A DNA stretch of 64,000 nt from Gammaproteobacteria bacterium (GCA_022450155.1 JAKUQR010000008.1:1-64000), one strand, 5' to 3'. Counted from the first letter of the stretch, positions 46,503 to 55,431 are shown. The notes: a model not told the origin generated them from the letters alone. Numbers and translations are program-made.

Positions 46503-47675
46503 ATGTTGCCACTGACAGATCTTCGTATTCTTGATTTGACTACGGTCATTTTTGGGCCATACACGACGCAGATGCTGGGTGATTTTGGAGCTGATGTCAT
46601 CAAGATCGAACACCCCGATGGTGATCTGACCCGGCATCTGGGGCCAGGCCGAAGTCCGGGTATGTCTTCACTTTATCTGGGTTGTAACCGGAATAAGCGT
46701 AGTGTGATTCTGGACCTCAAGCGAGAACCGGCAAAGCGCGCATTGTGGCGACTGATCGAGAGCGCAGACGCAATCGTTCATAACGTCAGGCCGCAGAAAA
46801 TGGCTGCTTTGGGATTTGCGCCAGATCCCGTCATGGCTTGCAATTCCAAGATCGTCTATGGCGGCTTGCATGGTTACTGGGAAGATGGACCTTATGGAGG
46901 ACGACCTGCTTTTGATGATGTGATACAGGGCGAATCTGGCATTGCAGGTACTTTCATGGCTCGAGATGGTGAGCCGGAGCTGATGCCGACCATCGTTGCG
47001 GATAAAACTGCAGCGCTACTGGCCAGTACCGGGTTGATCGCAGCGTTGCTTCAACGGTTTCGCACGGATAAGGGAGTTTATCTGGAAACTTCGATGTTTG
47101 AGGGTATGGTGGCCTATACACTACTCGAACATCAGCACGGCACGATATTCGACCCGAAGGCGACGGGCGCAGGTTACCCACGGGCCTTGTCACCATCCCG
47201 CAGGCCTCATCGCACTTCCGATGGTTATATCTGTATGCTTGCGTATACCGACGACCAGTGGCATCGCTTCTGGTCTCTGGCAGACAAGGCCGAACTGGTG
47301 ACAGATCCCCGATTCGATTCTCTGTCAAACCGCTCAAACAACATCGACGTGCTTTACAGCCTGGCCGGAGAGGTTCTCACTACTCGCAGCACGAAGGAAT
47401 GGCTGGATGTACTGGGAGACGCCGACATTCCGGCTGGACCGGTGAACCGACTCGATGACTTGAGAGATGATCCTCATCTTAAAGCCACTGGATTTTTTAG
47501 ATCCTATGAACATCCCAGCGAAGGGCGTCTGGAGATACTCGACACGGCGTTTCGATTTAACCGACAAGCGCTACCGGTTCGACTGCATCAGCCGAGACTG
47601 GGTGAGCACAGCCGCCAAGTTTTGGATGAGGCGGGTTTTTCTGACTCAGAGATGGACGAGATCCTCGACCTCTAG
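46503..47675 (+). CDS. Class III CoA-transferase (CaiB/BaiF family)
   Basis: 390 residues from the ATG at 46503, preceded by GGTAGG; TTG 46452 and ATG 46488 are alternatives. Family motifs: LTDLRILDLTTVIFGPYTTQ, LGDFGADVIKIEHPDGD, YLGCNRNKRSVILDLKRE, the catalytic Asp region PAFDDVIQGESGIAG and VDYLETSMFEG-like GVYLETSMFEGMVAYTLLEH. C-terminal IPAGPVNRLDDLRDDPHLKA is typical. It moves CoA between carboxylic acids; the substrate is unknown. 57 bases after the acyl-CoA dehydrogenase, in one unit. Confidence 0.92.
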   Translation: MLPLTDLRILDLTTVIFGPYTTQMLGDFGADVIKIEHPDGDLTRHLGPGRSPGMSSLYLGCNRNKRSVILDLKREPAKRALWRLIESADAIVHNVRPQKMAALGFAPDPVMACNSKIVYGGLHGYWEDGPYGGRPAFDDVIQGESGIAGTFMARDGEPELMPTIVADKTAALLASTGLIAALLQRFRTDKGVYLETSMFEGMVAYTLLEHQHGTIFDPKATGAGYPRALSPSRRPHRTSDGYICMLAYTDDQWHRFWSLADKAELVTDPRFDSLSNRSNNIDVLYSLAGEVLTTRSTKEWLDVLGDADIPAGPVNRLDDLRDDPHLKATGFFRSYEHPSEGRLEILDTAFRFNRQALPVRLHQPRLGEHSRQVLDEAGFSDSEMDEILDL

Positions 47676-47690
47676 CGTACCGCTGCGCCT

Positions 47691-48506
47691 TTAGGAGTTT
47701 GACCAGTCAGGTTCGCGTTTCTCGATGAAGGCATCGATGCCTTCGCCTGCATCTTCAAACATCATATTGCAGGCCATGGTCTCACCCGCATCGTGATACG
47801 CTTGCTCTAGGGAATGTTCAAGCTGCCGGTAGAACAAAGACTTTCCGAGCCGAAGTGTTTGCGCCGGTTTTCGTGCGATGTTTTGCGCAAGCGCCATCAC
47901 GGTTTTGTCCAGTGCCTCGGGTACTACAACGCGATTGACCAGTCCAAATTCAAGTGCGGTCGGCGCATCGATGAATTCTCCAGTCATCAACATTTCATAT
48001 GCCCGCTTCCGGGACAAGTTACGGCTCAGCGCAACACCGGGTGTTGAACAAAACAGGCCAAGGTTAACTCCTGAGACTGCGAATCGTGCGGTGCTCGAGG
48101 CAACGGCGAGGTCACTGTTTGCGACCAACTGGCAGCCGGCGGCGGTCGCAGTACCATGGACTCGGGTGATGACCGTTTGCGGCATTCGGACCATAGTCAT
48201 CATCATTTCGCTGCAGCGGCTGAAAAGATCCTGGTAGTAGTCCTTGTCTGGTGTCGCCCGCATTTCTTTAAGGTCATGGCCGGTACAGAAAGCATCCCCG
48301 GTGCTTGCGATAACAACCACCTTGACGTCATGCCTTTCGCTTAGCTGGTCGAGTAGCAACTGCATGTCGGTCAACACCTGTTCTGACAAGGCGTTATACT
48401 GGTTTGGACGATTGAGCGTGACTGTGGTGATGCCATCACCATTTTCTGTCAACAATACAACACCAGTCTGTTTAGAATTTTCAGGTGATTGTTTCATCTG
48501 GCTCAT
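47691..48506 (-). CDS. Enoyl-CoA hydratase/isomerase family protein
   Basis: 271 residues from the ATG at 48506 (TTG 48524 and ATG 48497 are also possible). Crotonase fold: GDGITTVTLNRPNQYNALSE, oxyanion region DAFCTGHDLKEM, and GTATAAGCQLVANSDLAVAS, then FAVSGVNLGLFCSTPGVALS. The position of the first catalytic Glu (often AxGGGxxL...CD) reads AAGCQLVANSD. The closest pattern is ECHDC3-like, of uncertain reaction. Convergent with the CoA-transferase. Confidence 0.9.
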   Translation of the reverse strand: MSQMKQSPENSKQTGVVLLTENGDGITTVTLNRPNQYNALSEQVLTDMQLLLDQLSERHDVKVVVIASTGDAFCTGHDLKEMRATPDKDYYQDLFSRCSEMMMTMVRMPQTVITRVHGTATAAGCQLVANSDLAVASSTARFAVSGVNLGLFCSTPGVALSRNLSRKRAYEMLMTGEFIDAPTALEFGLVNRVVVPEALDKTVMALAQNIARKPAQTLRLGKSLFYRQLEHSLEQAYHDAGETMACNMMFEDAGEGIDAFIEKREPDWSNS

Positions 48507-48561
48507 CCGCTTTTGTTGCGGCAACGTACGTTACTCTCTAAAGGGTTTTAAGTAAACCAAA

Positions 48562-49011
48562 ATGACCGCTGTCACCGTTCAAGAAATTGAATTGCTGACG
48601 CTGGAATCGTTGCCATTCGCTGTTGATTATGGCTTCAGAGTCGATTCACTAGGATCGGGAACTGCGGCCGTACACGCACCCTATAAAGAATCATTCCTTA
48701 GACCTGGCGGAACGATTTCTGGACCAGTGATTATGGGTCTGGCCGATTATGCGTTGTACGTCGCTATTCTGACTAAGATCGGTCTTGTCGAACTCGCAGT
48801 TACTACCAATCTTAATATTAATTTTCTACGACGACCTGAACCAGGTGATCTGCTAGCAGTAGCCAGTGTGATCAAGATCGGGAAACGACTTGCGGTGGGG
48901 GAAATTGAGGTCTACGTGGATGGAAAAGAGAGTATGATCGCTCATGCCACTTCAACTTATTCGATACCCCCGATAACAGCCAAGCCTGGACCACAGACGC
49001 AGACCCATTGA
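48562..49011 (+). CDS. PaaI-type hot-dog thioesterase
   Basis: 149 residues. FRVDSLGSGTAAVHAPYKES, FLRPGGTISGPVIMGLADYA with the catalytic-region Asp, VTTNLNINFLRRPEPGDLLA and HATSTYSIP are the PaaI/4HBT pattern. Probably releases CoA from a stalled or final acyl-CoA. Divergent from the enoyl-CoA hydratase, 55 bases apart. Confidence 0.87.
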   Translation: MTAVTVQEIELLTLESLPFAVDYGFRVDSLGSGTAAVHAPYKESFLRPGGTISGPVIMGLADYALYVAILTKIGLVELAVTTNLNINFLRRPEPGDLLAVASVIKIGKRLAVGEIEVYVDGKESMIAHATSTYSIPPITAKPGPQTQTH

Positions 49012-49048
49012 CCCGTAAATTCAGATGCCTTAAAGCGTTATCAGTACG

Positions 49049-49109
49049 GCGCCGATTTGACAATCAGCTTGCGGGCGCAAAAAAATACGGCTAAAGCGAG
49101 TTAAGATTG
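49049..49109 (+). ncRNA. Candidate SAM-II-type riboswitch in the metZ leader
   Basis: The 61 bases fold by hand into an H-type pseudoknot with the SAM-II plan. P1: GCGCC (49049-49053) with GGCGC (49074-49078). Loop 1: GATTTGA, which resembles the conserved U-rich loop of SAM-II. P2: CAATC (49061-49065) with GATTG (49105-49109), and CTTGC (49068-49072) with GCGAG (49096-49100). Loop 3 is A-rich (AAAAAAATACGGCTAAA), containing GCTAAA as in known examples. The gene behind it, metZ, is a typical SAM-II target, and a terminator follows at once. Pairings are seen; the class is inferred, and the length of loop 3 differs from the usual, so SAM-V or a chance fold remain possible. Confidence 0.55.
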
Positions 49110-49111
49110 AT

Positions 49112-49148
49112 AACCCGCTCTGGCCCAGGTCATTGCGGGTTTTTATTT
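49112..49148 (+). terminator. Leader terminator before metZ
   Basis: AACCCGC (49112-49118) pairs with GCGGGTT (49135-49141), followed by TTTATTT. It begins two bases after the pseudoknot candidate and 46 bases upstream of the metZ ATG. It could end the upstream thioesterase transcript or serve as the expression platform. Its loop contains CCCAGGTC, the exact complement of GACCTGGG at 49154-49161. Confidence 0.7.
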
Positions 49149-49186
49149 GCCGAGACCTGGGTCGGGGATGAACCAGGAAAAGCTAA

Positions 49187-50362
49187 ATGAAACATTCCTA
49201 CGACACCACGGCAGCAATCAGGGCAGGGCAGGTTCGAACCGGGGAAAACGAGCACAGTGACCCTCTTTTTCTTACTTCGAGTTTTGTGTTTTCTAGCGCA
49301 GCAGACGCAGCAGAAAAATTCTCCGGCAACGCGTCAGGGAATGTGTACTCACGCTTTTCTAACCCAACTGTCAGGGCATTCGAGACGCGGCTCGCCCAGT
49401 TGGAGAATGCAACTTATTGCCTTGCAACTGCCTCTGGTATGTCTGCGATTCTGCTTCTGGCTTTGGCATTGTTGAAATCGGGTGACCATGTTGTAGTCGC
49501 AAAGAGTGTATTTGGGAGTACAGTGACGCTGTTTTCCAACGTTCTGTCGCGATTCGGTATCACGATGGACTTCGTAGATATCACTGATTTAGATCAATGG
49601 GCCGAAGTCCTTACGCACCAAACCCGATTGTTGTTCATTGAAACCCCGTCGAATCCGTTAATGGAAATAGGCGACATTGCAGCATTAGCTGAATTGGCGC
49701 ATCAGAATGGTTCGATACTCGTAGTGGACAATGCTTACTGCACACCAGCTTTACAATGTCCGATATTGTTAGGGGCAGATGTAGTCGTTCATTCGGCGAC
49801 CAAGTATCTTGACGGTCAAGGTCGTTGTATTGGTGGGGCGCTTGTCACAGCAAATAAAAAGCTCCAGGAATCGTTTTTCTCGGCTCTTCGGAGTGCAGGT
49901 CCCGCGATGAGCCCGTTTAATGCGTGGGTATTTCACAAGGGGTTGGAAACGCTCCAGCTGAGAATGAAGGCCCATTCAGAAAATGCGATGAAAGTTGCGC
50001 AATGGCTGACACAACATCCTGCTGTAGATCGAGTGTATTACCCAGGACTCAAGGTGCATCCAGGTCACCATCTGGCTAAGAAACAGCAGTCGGCGTTTGG
50101 CGGTGTTCTTTCTTTTGAGGTGCGTGGTACTAGAGACCATGCCTGGCGAGTGATTGATAGCACTAAATGGCTATCTATTACCGCAAATCTGGGCGATGTT
50201 AAAACAACCATCACTCACCCAGCTACAACAACCCACGCCAGGATCACTGATGCACAGCGGGCCGCAGCAGGAATTCACGATAACCTGCTACGGATTTCAG
50301 TGGGGTTAGAGAACCCAACAGATATCATCGATGATTTGTCACTTGGGTTGTCGGACCACTAG
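49187..50362 (+). CDS. metZ: O-succinylhomoserine sulfhydrylase
   Basis: PLP enzyme that makes homocysteine directly from O-succinylhomoserine and sulphide. It is 391 residues, preceded by AGGA at 49173. Motifs of the Cys/Met-metabolism family: SDPLFLTSSFVFSSAADAAE, YSRFSNPTVRAFETRLAQLE, ATASGMSAI, the PLP Asp in ILVVDNAYCTPALQ and the PLP Lys in HSATKYLDGQG; GDVKTTITHPATTTHAR near the end. The overall pattern is MetZ; cystathionine gamma-synthase or methionine gamma-lyase is less likely. Probably controlled by the leader RNA. Confidence 0.88.
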   Translation: MKHSYDTTAAIRAGQVRTGENEHSDPLFLTSSFVFSSAADAAEKFSGNASGNVYSRFSNPTVRAFETRLAQLENATYCLATASGMSAILLLALALLKSGDHVVVAKSVFGSTVTLFSNVLSRFGITMDFVDITDLDQWAEVLTHQTRLLFIETPSNPLMEIGDIAALAELAHQNGSILVVDNAYCTPALQCPILLGADVVVHSATKYLDGQGRCIGGALVTANKKLQESFFSALRSAGPAMSPFNAWVFHKGLETLQLRMKAHSENAMKVAQWLTQHPAVDRVYYPGLKVHPGHHLAKKQQSAFGGVLSFEVRGTRDHAWRVIDSTKWLSITANLGDVKTTITHPATTTHARITDAQRAAAGIHDNLLRISVGLENPTDIIDDLSLGLSDH

Positions 50363-50475
50363 GGAATTCTGGTTTGTTTCAGGTGGATCGGAGAACCGAT
50401 ATACCAAACTTATTTATTCTCAAACAAGCCTATTCTATGGGAACACCACAACTTCTACATCGCAACCCTTGAGGA

Positions 50476-50931
50476 TCAATGAGGTAGCGGCAACTCTGTC
50501 GTGTCTTTGATCTGTTCCATTACAAACCCCGCCGTGACATTCGACAGCGGCAGACGATCAATAAGCCGTAAATAGAAGTCGTTATAGGATGCAATATCGG
50601 GAACCACAACTTTCATCAAATAGTCCACATCCCCTGCCAGCCGGTAGAATCCCATGACTTCCGACATCTCGTCCACGGTGGTCACAAACTGGTTGAACCA
50701 GTCTTGGTTGTGTTCATTGGTTTTGATTGATATAAAAACCATAATTCCGCCGCCGATTTTGTCGCTATCCAGTAATGCGACCCTTTTTCTGATAATGCCT
50801 TCATCTTCTAACCGCCGTATTCGTTTCCAACAGGGAGTGGATGACAGATTCACTTGGCTGGCAATCTCACTGATTGAGAGACTGGCGTCGTTTTGAAGCA
50901 GGGAGAGAATTTTTCGGTCTATGTTATCCAT
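50476..50931 (-). CDS. Lrp/AsnC-family transcription regulator
   Basis: 151 residues. N-terminal helix-turn-helix: DNIDRKILSLLQNDASLSIS and SQVNLSSTPCWKRIRRLEDE. C-terminal RAM ligand domain: FVTTVDEMSEVMGFYRLAGD, YLMKVVVPDI. Similar proteins respond to amino acids and act on neighbouring genes, so metZ (convergent) or the rhodanese gene (divergent) are candidate targets. The 169 bases between it and the rhodanese gene are strikingly AT-rich, suited to an Lrp-type site. Confidence 0.92.
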   Translation of the reverse strand: MDNIDRKILSLLQNDASLSISEIASQVNLSSTPCWKRIRRLEDEGIIRKRVALLDSDKIGGGIMVFISIKTNEHNQDWFNQFVTTVDEMSEVMGFYRLAGDVDYLMKVVVPDIASYNDFYLRLIDRLPLSNVTAGFVMEQIKDTTELPLPH

Positions 50932-51100
50932 AGGAATTTATTCCCTAATAATTGTGATGATTAGATCATATAGAATTAAGTTTTATATTTTAACATAAAT
51001 TTAGCATTATTTGCTTTTTTGATATTGCGATCAGGGAGTCAAGAAGTTAGTCTTCCTGCCGTTATGTATGTCCTGTTTCCACCGTTTACATATCGAATTG

Positions 51101-51565
51101 ATGGAAAAAAGCAACCCTCAAGTTTGCGCAGCATCCCGGGCAGCCGCGGAGCCGATTTCTATCGGCGCGAGACAGGCCTGGTCCCTGATGCAGGCTGAGA
51201 CATCAGCCAAACTGATCGATACCCGGTCAACCATGGAACACGTCATGATTGGCCACCCGCAAGGGGCTATTCACATACCCTGGCAGGATGATCCTGATTG
51301 GGTGGACAATCCCAGGTTTACGGAAAACATCAAATCTTTGATTTCAAATGGCGAAGACAAGACAGACGGCGGGCACTCGCCACCGATCCTCTTGATCTGC
51401 CGTTGTGGGGAACGTTCTCTCGAGGCAGGCAAGCGTCTGATGGCAGACGGGCTTGAGAACATTTACAACGTTGAGTCCGGGTTCGAAGGACCACTTGATG
51501 ACAAGCGGCGAAGACGCTCTGTTTCCGGCTGGCGGTTCGATGGTCTTCCCTGGCAACAGTTTTGA
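51101..51565 (+). CDS. Rhodanese-domain protein
   Basis: 154 residues from the ATG at 51101 (frame open from 51068). A single rhodanese fold: ARQAWSLMQAETSAKLIDTR, IGHPQGAIHIPWQD, and the active loop LICRCGERSLEAGKRL with the catalytic Cys, then NVESGFEGPLD. It moves or senses sulphane sulphur; the substrate is unknown. It is divergent from the Lrp-type gene. No gene was recognised in the 225 bases that follow. Confidence 0.88.
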   Translation: MEKSNPQVCAASRAAAEPISIGARQAWSLMQAETSAKLIDTRSTMEHVMIGHPQGAIHIPWQDDPDWVDNPRFTENIKSLISNGEDKTDGGHSPPILLICRCGERSLEAGKRLMADGLENIYNVESGFEGPLDDKRRRRSVSGWRFDGLPWQQF

Positions 51566-51790
51566 TGGGCACTGCGTTAGATTTAGCTTGCTGACCGGAG
51601 CGCTTTTGTTTCTAGGTGTGATCTCAATTCGATACTAGATACGAAGGTCAGGTTTCAGTTCATCCCCGCAGTCTCCTTCGATCAGAGGTACTGGAAGGGC
51701 GCTCAGTGAAAGATGTTGTAGTCATTGTGCGGGGTCCAGTCAGCAGACAGTCACCTTTTCAGCATCGATGGCGTGTTTGTAGCTGCGCCG

Positions 51791-52381
51791 TTAGGGTGCG
51801 GCCACTTCATCGAGTTTTCGTGTTTTTTCGCGTGTGCGGATTATGCTTTTGTGTCGGGCCGTGCACACACTGCAGGCGGCATCCTCTTCTAGCCGGGCAG
51901 GGCGCCACGTGTCAGGAGGAATAAAGCCACCCCGCCATAGGCCGACGTTGTTCTGTTGGGCTAGGCGCTCGTCTGCGTGATAGGCACTCTCGGTATCGCC
52001 GACGGTTAAGGCCCAACCGGTTTCAACCAGCCAGCGATTCAGATTTTGCTCACCGATCCAGCATTCCGCAGTCAGCGTGGTGCCCCTTGAGGAACGCAGC
52101 AGTGGCAGATAGACACAGTTGAGCTCGGTGTTTAGGAGCTGTTGGTCAAGGGTCTGCCAGGCGATTATTCCACACGGCCACGGGACATCACCGCCCTCAC
52201 ACACTTGACCAGGCGCAGGGAGACTGACGCCGTATAACGAGATCAGCTGATCACCGACACGAAGCAGTCCGTTGTCGGGGAAAGTATGGGCGGGTTCTGC
52301 CGCTTGACCTGTTCCAGTCATCAGTACAAAGAGAACTACTGTTGTTAAACCGGCCCATCGGAATGCAGGCAATCGACGCAT
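51791..52381 (-). CDS. Exported nuclease-fold (SNase-like) protein, probably non-catalytic
   Basis: 196 residues from the ATG at 52381 (the frame continues upstream without homology). A signal peptide (AGLTTVVLFVLMTGTGQAAE) sends it to the periplasm. The fold follows the thermonuclease family: LRVGDQLISLYGVSLPAPGQ, LNRWLVETGWALTV, and HADERLAQQNNVGLWRGGF ending in WRPARLEE. In active enzymes the second strand reads R-L-x-G-I-D-x-P-E. Here the Arg is Ser, the Asp is Ser and the Glu is Ala, so catalysis is doubtful. Cysteines (VCEGGDVPWPCG, NCVY, CSVC) may form disulphides. Confidence 0.75.
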   Translation of the reverse strand: MRRLPAFRWAGLTTVVLFVLMTGTGQAAEPAHTFPDNGLLRVGDQLISLYGVSLPAPGQVCEGGDVPWPCGIIAWQTLDQQLLNTELNCVYLPLLRSSRGTTLTAECWIGEQNLNRWLVETGWALTVGDTESAYHADERLAQQNNVGLWRGGFIPPDTWRPARLEEDAACSVCTARHKSIIRTREKTRKLDEVAAP

Positions 52382-52472
52382 CAGTGATCTAGTCAATCGA
52401 GCGAATGTCCTGTGATGTCGCAGGCAGAAACGACTGCGCCCAAGTTCGGCCAGGTAGAAGCCGACTGGCAAT

Positions 52473-53570
52473 TCAGTTGCGCGGCAGCACCACCAGAGCA
52501 TCGGGAGACCAGGTCAGCCAGACCGGTTGATTTGGACGAGAAAGACCGTCAAGTGAACGTTCCAGATTCTGCAGTGCCACAAGGACTGGATCGTCTCGAT
52601 GATCGACATGGACATAAAAATGACTCCGGTCACCAAGGTATGCCGAAGGCCCCATGCGACCCTCAATATACCCGGCAACATTTACAGGGTTCTCAAATAG
52701 TGGCACAAGTTTTTCCGGGCGAATTGCAATCCACACTGCCGCGCCGTTGGAAAATTTATGTTCCGCCTGTGAGGCAGTGACCGTGCCAAGAAGTTTACTC
52801 GTTACGGTGGTATTCCCGGCTTCAGAGTCGACCACCTGCCCCTCAAAGAAATTCATGTTGCCGATAAAGTCGGCAACGAACCGGGAACTTGGCGACTCGT
52901 ACAACTCCGCTGGTGACGCAATTTCCATGACCTCGCCTTCAGACATGACAGCGATGCGGTCTGACAGTGTCAAAGCCTCTTCCTGGTCGTGAGTAACAAA
53001 AAGAAACGTAATGCCGAGTTGTTGCTGTAACTGTCGCAGTTCTATCTGCATCTGTTCCCGTAGTTTTTTATCGAGTGCGCCGAGCGGCTCATCAAGCAGC
53101 AGAACTTTGGGTTGCTTAATCAGCGCCCGAGCGAGAGCAACGCGTTGCCTTTGACCACCTGAGAGTTCTTCTGAGCCACGGGATCCGTATCCCGGTAATT
53201 TGATCAATTCCAGCACTTCGTCAATCCGTTTGTTCAGGTCTGTTTTAGACAGTCCAGACTTGCGCATACCGAACGCAATGTTCCTGCGCACATCGAGATG
53301 AGGAAAGATCGCATAATTCTGGAATACCATATTAACCGGGCGTCTGTTAGGTGGTGTTGTCGACATTGGTTGACCATCTATTAGGATTTCGCCTTCAGTT
53401 GGCGTCTCAAAACCGGCAACTATTCTGAGTAGTGTGGTCTTGCCGCAGCCCGAAGGACCCAACAAAGAAAAAAACTCGCCGCGGTAGATATCGAAACTGG
53501 CTTGGTTCACAGCAGTGACGGTACCAAAACGTTTGCTGACGTTGCTGAATGAAATAATGGATTCGTCCAT
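52473..53570 (-). CDS. spuF: Polyamine ABC transporter ATPase (PotA/SpuF-like)
   Basis: 365 residues. Walker A LLGPSGCGKTTLLRIVAGFE, Q-loop MVFQNYAIFPHLDV, signature LSGGQRQRVALARALI, Walker B VLLLDEPLGALDKKL and switch His FVTHDQEEAL. The C-terminal TOBE domain (VWIAIRPEKLVPL) is typical of spermidine/putrescine importers. Last of six same-strand genes for polyamine uptake and breakdown; the permease gene ends one base upstream. Confidence 0.93.
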   Translation of the reverse strand: MDESIISFSNVSKRFGTVTAVNQASFDIYRGEFFSLLGPSGCGKTTLLRIVAGFETPTEGEILIDGQPMSTTPPNRRPVNMVFQNYAIFPHLDVRRNIAFGMRKSGLSKTDLNKRIDEVLELIKLPGYGSRGSEELSGGQRQRVALARALIKQPKVLLLDEPLGALDKKLREQMQIELRQLQQQLGITFLFVTHDQEEALTLSDRIAVMSEGEVMEIASPAELYESPSSRFVADFIGNMNFFEGQVVDSEAGNTTVTSKLLGTVTASQAEHKFSNGAAVWIAIRPEKLVPLFENPVNVAGYIEGRMGPSAYLGDRSHFYVHVDHRDDPVLVALQNLERSLDGLSRPNQPVWLTWSPDALVVLPRN

Positions 53571-53571
53571 A

Positions 53572-54387
53572 TCAGATTCCTGATGTGCTTTCCAGTTTTA
53601 CTCCGCGACGTCGTAACCATTCAGCAAAGGAGACGACGAAGAATGATATGACAAATATACTTGCCCCTAGCGCTAACACCGCTGGTATCTTGGTGGGGAA
53701 GCGTAATGAACTCCATATATAGATTGGAAGAGTAGCGTCGGTGCTCGATAGAAAAAATGCGAGGACAAATTCGTCAAAGGAAATCGTGAATGTCAGCAAG
53801 AGGCTGGCGACAATACCTGGCAGAACGATCGGGAAGGTTACGCGCCAGAAAGTCATCCAACCGTTTTCTCCAAGATCCAAAGCCGCTTCTTCAAGGCTGT
53901 TATCAAATCCCTCCATTCGCGAAATCAGGACGAGCATCGCGAACGGTATGCATAGCAGCAAGTGTGAGAAACCAACTGTCCATAGTGACAAGGGAATGTC
54001 GACTTGACTGATGAGAATCAGCAGTGAAATTGCCAGAATAATCTCGGGGATTACGAGAGGTATCATGATAAAACTGATGACTGGTCCGCGCCCCGGTAAT
54101 CGGTAGCGGGTGAGCGCTTTAGCTGCCAGTAAACCGAGAATGGTGCTGACGATAGCAACAATCAGGCCCACCTTTATACTGTTGAGTAGAGCTTCCAGCA
54201 TACTGGGACTGTTCACCATCTGGTGATACCATTTCAGGGTAAATCCTTTCAGTGGAAAAGCGATGTACTTTGAACTGTTGAAGGAGAATAACGGCAGGAA
54301 CAATACTGGGAGGTAGATAAATGTCAGGTAGATAATGGCGTAAAGTAAAAAGCCGTCTGGACGCCACCAGGGTCGTTGGTCACTCAT
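53572..54387 (-). CDS. spuH: Polyamine ABC transporter permease (PotC/SpuH-like)
   Basis: 271 residues with six membrane helices. SLEEAALDLGENGWMTFWRV is the EAA loop that contacts the ATPase. IMIPLVIPEIILAISLL and SFDEFVLAFFLSSTDATLPI are typical of PotC. It overlaps the preceding permease by four bases. Confidence 0.92.
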   Translation of the reverse strand: MSDQRPWWRPDGFLLYAIIYLTFIYLPVLFLPLFSFNSSKYIAFPLKGFTLKWYHQMVNSPSMLEALLNSIKVGLIVAIVSTILGLLAAKALTRYRLPGRGPVISFIMIPLVIPEIILAISLLILISQVDIPLSLWTVGFSHLLLCIPFAMLVLISRMEGFDNSLEEAALDLGENGWMTFWRVTFPIVLPGIVASLLLTFTISFDEFVLAFFLSSTDATLPIYIWSSLRFPTKIPAVLALGASIFVISFFVVSFAEWLRRRGVKLESTSGI

Positions 54388-55301
54388 GCGACTCGCCTTC
54401 GGAAACTTTGTGTTCCCCAGAGAAATAGACTGATCATTAGGGCGACTGTCAGCATCGATATGACTGATATAGCCGCCCCTAAAGGCCAGTTCAGGGCTTT
54501 ACCAAACATCGACTGGATAATGTTACCGATCATAATACCGCTTGGCCCACCGACAAGAGAAGGTGTTACATAGTCACCGACTGTTGGTATGAATACGAGC
54601 AGACTTGCTGCAATTACGCCAGGCAGCGATAACGGTAGAGTGACCCGTAGAAAGGTCATCCAAGCGTTCTCGCCAAGATCGCGGGCCGCTTCGAGTAGGG
54701 AACGATCTATTTTCTCCAGTGACACATAGATCGGCAGGATGGCAAATGCGGCCCAGGCATGAGCCAGTGTGATCACAACGGAGGTCGGATTGTAGAGCAG
54801 GAAGGCCAGGGGCTCTGATATAAATCCCAGTGCTTTCAGTCCAGAATTGATCACGCCGTTGTAGCCCAGCATGATCTTCCAGGCAAACACCCTTAGCAGA
54901 TAGCTGGTCCAGAACGGGACAGTGATCAGGATCAGCCAGAGCAGCTTATTGTTCTTGACTCTGAAGGCAATGAAATAGGCCATAGGGTAGGCTAGGAGTA
55001 CAGTAGCCAGAGTGACCAGGCCCGACATGCGAATAGACTTGATCAGGATCTTTCCGTAGATGGGTTTCTGGAAGAAGTCTATATAGTTCTTCAGTGAAAA
55101 AGTTCGGATGAAATCCAGATAGTCCTGGATCCAGAAGCTCAGTGTAAACAACACCGCCAGTGGCATCGCCAGTCCCAGCAATAACGCAAGTAGTGTGGGC
55201 GACAACAGGGTGTAACCACGAACTGCCTCGCTGGTTTGAAAAAGCCGGGCTAGGCTGAATCCGGAATTGTGATGGGGCGCAGTAGTGCTCGAGGTCTTCA
55301 T
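54384..55301 (-). CDS. spuG: Polyamine ABC transporter permease (PotB/SpuG-like)
   Basis: 305 residues with six membrane helices. EAA loop SLLEAARDLGENAWMTFLRV; VGDYVTPSLVGGPSGIMIGN is a PotB hallmark. A strong hairpin lies between it and the binding-protein gene. Confidence 0.92.
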   Translation of the reverse strand: MKTSSTTAPHHNSGFSLARLFQTSEAVRGYTLLSPTLLALLLGLAMPLAVLFTLSFWIQDYLDFIRTFSLKNYIDFFQKPIYGKILIKSIRMSGLVTLATVLLAYPMAYFIAFRVKNNKLLWLILITVPFWTSYLLRVFAWKIMLGYNGVINSGLKALGFISEPLAFLLYNPTSVVITLAHAWAAFAILPIYVSLEKIDRSLLEAARDLGENAWMTFLRVTLPLSLPGVIAASLLVFIPTVGDYVTPSLVGGPSGIMIGNIIQSMFGKALNWPLGAAISVISMLTVALMISLFLWGTQSFRRRVA

Positions 55302-55380
55302 GCTCTAGTCGAGGTGCGGCCGCTATCACACACTGAATAGACGCTGCCATTCTAGATCGACAGATGCCGCATTGAATTAC

Positions 55381-55418
55381 AAAAAATGCGGACAGGGACA
55401 ATCGGTTGTCCCTGTCCG
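55381..55418 (-). terminator. Strong hairpin terminator after the binding-protein gene
   Basis: CGGACAGGGACAA pairs over 13 bases with TTGTCCCTGTCCG around a four-base loop (55389-55418), and six Ts follow on the reverse strand (55381-55386). It lies between the binding protein and its permeases, a position where partial termination keeps the binding protein in excess. Confidence 0.8.
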
Positions 55419-55431
55419 TCACTATGGTTAC

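Noticed and set aside
47691-48506. Operon of enoyl-CoA hydratase with the CoA-transferase
   Set aside because: They are on opposite strands and convergent, so a common transcript is not possible.
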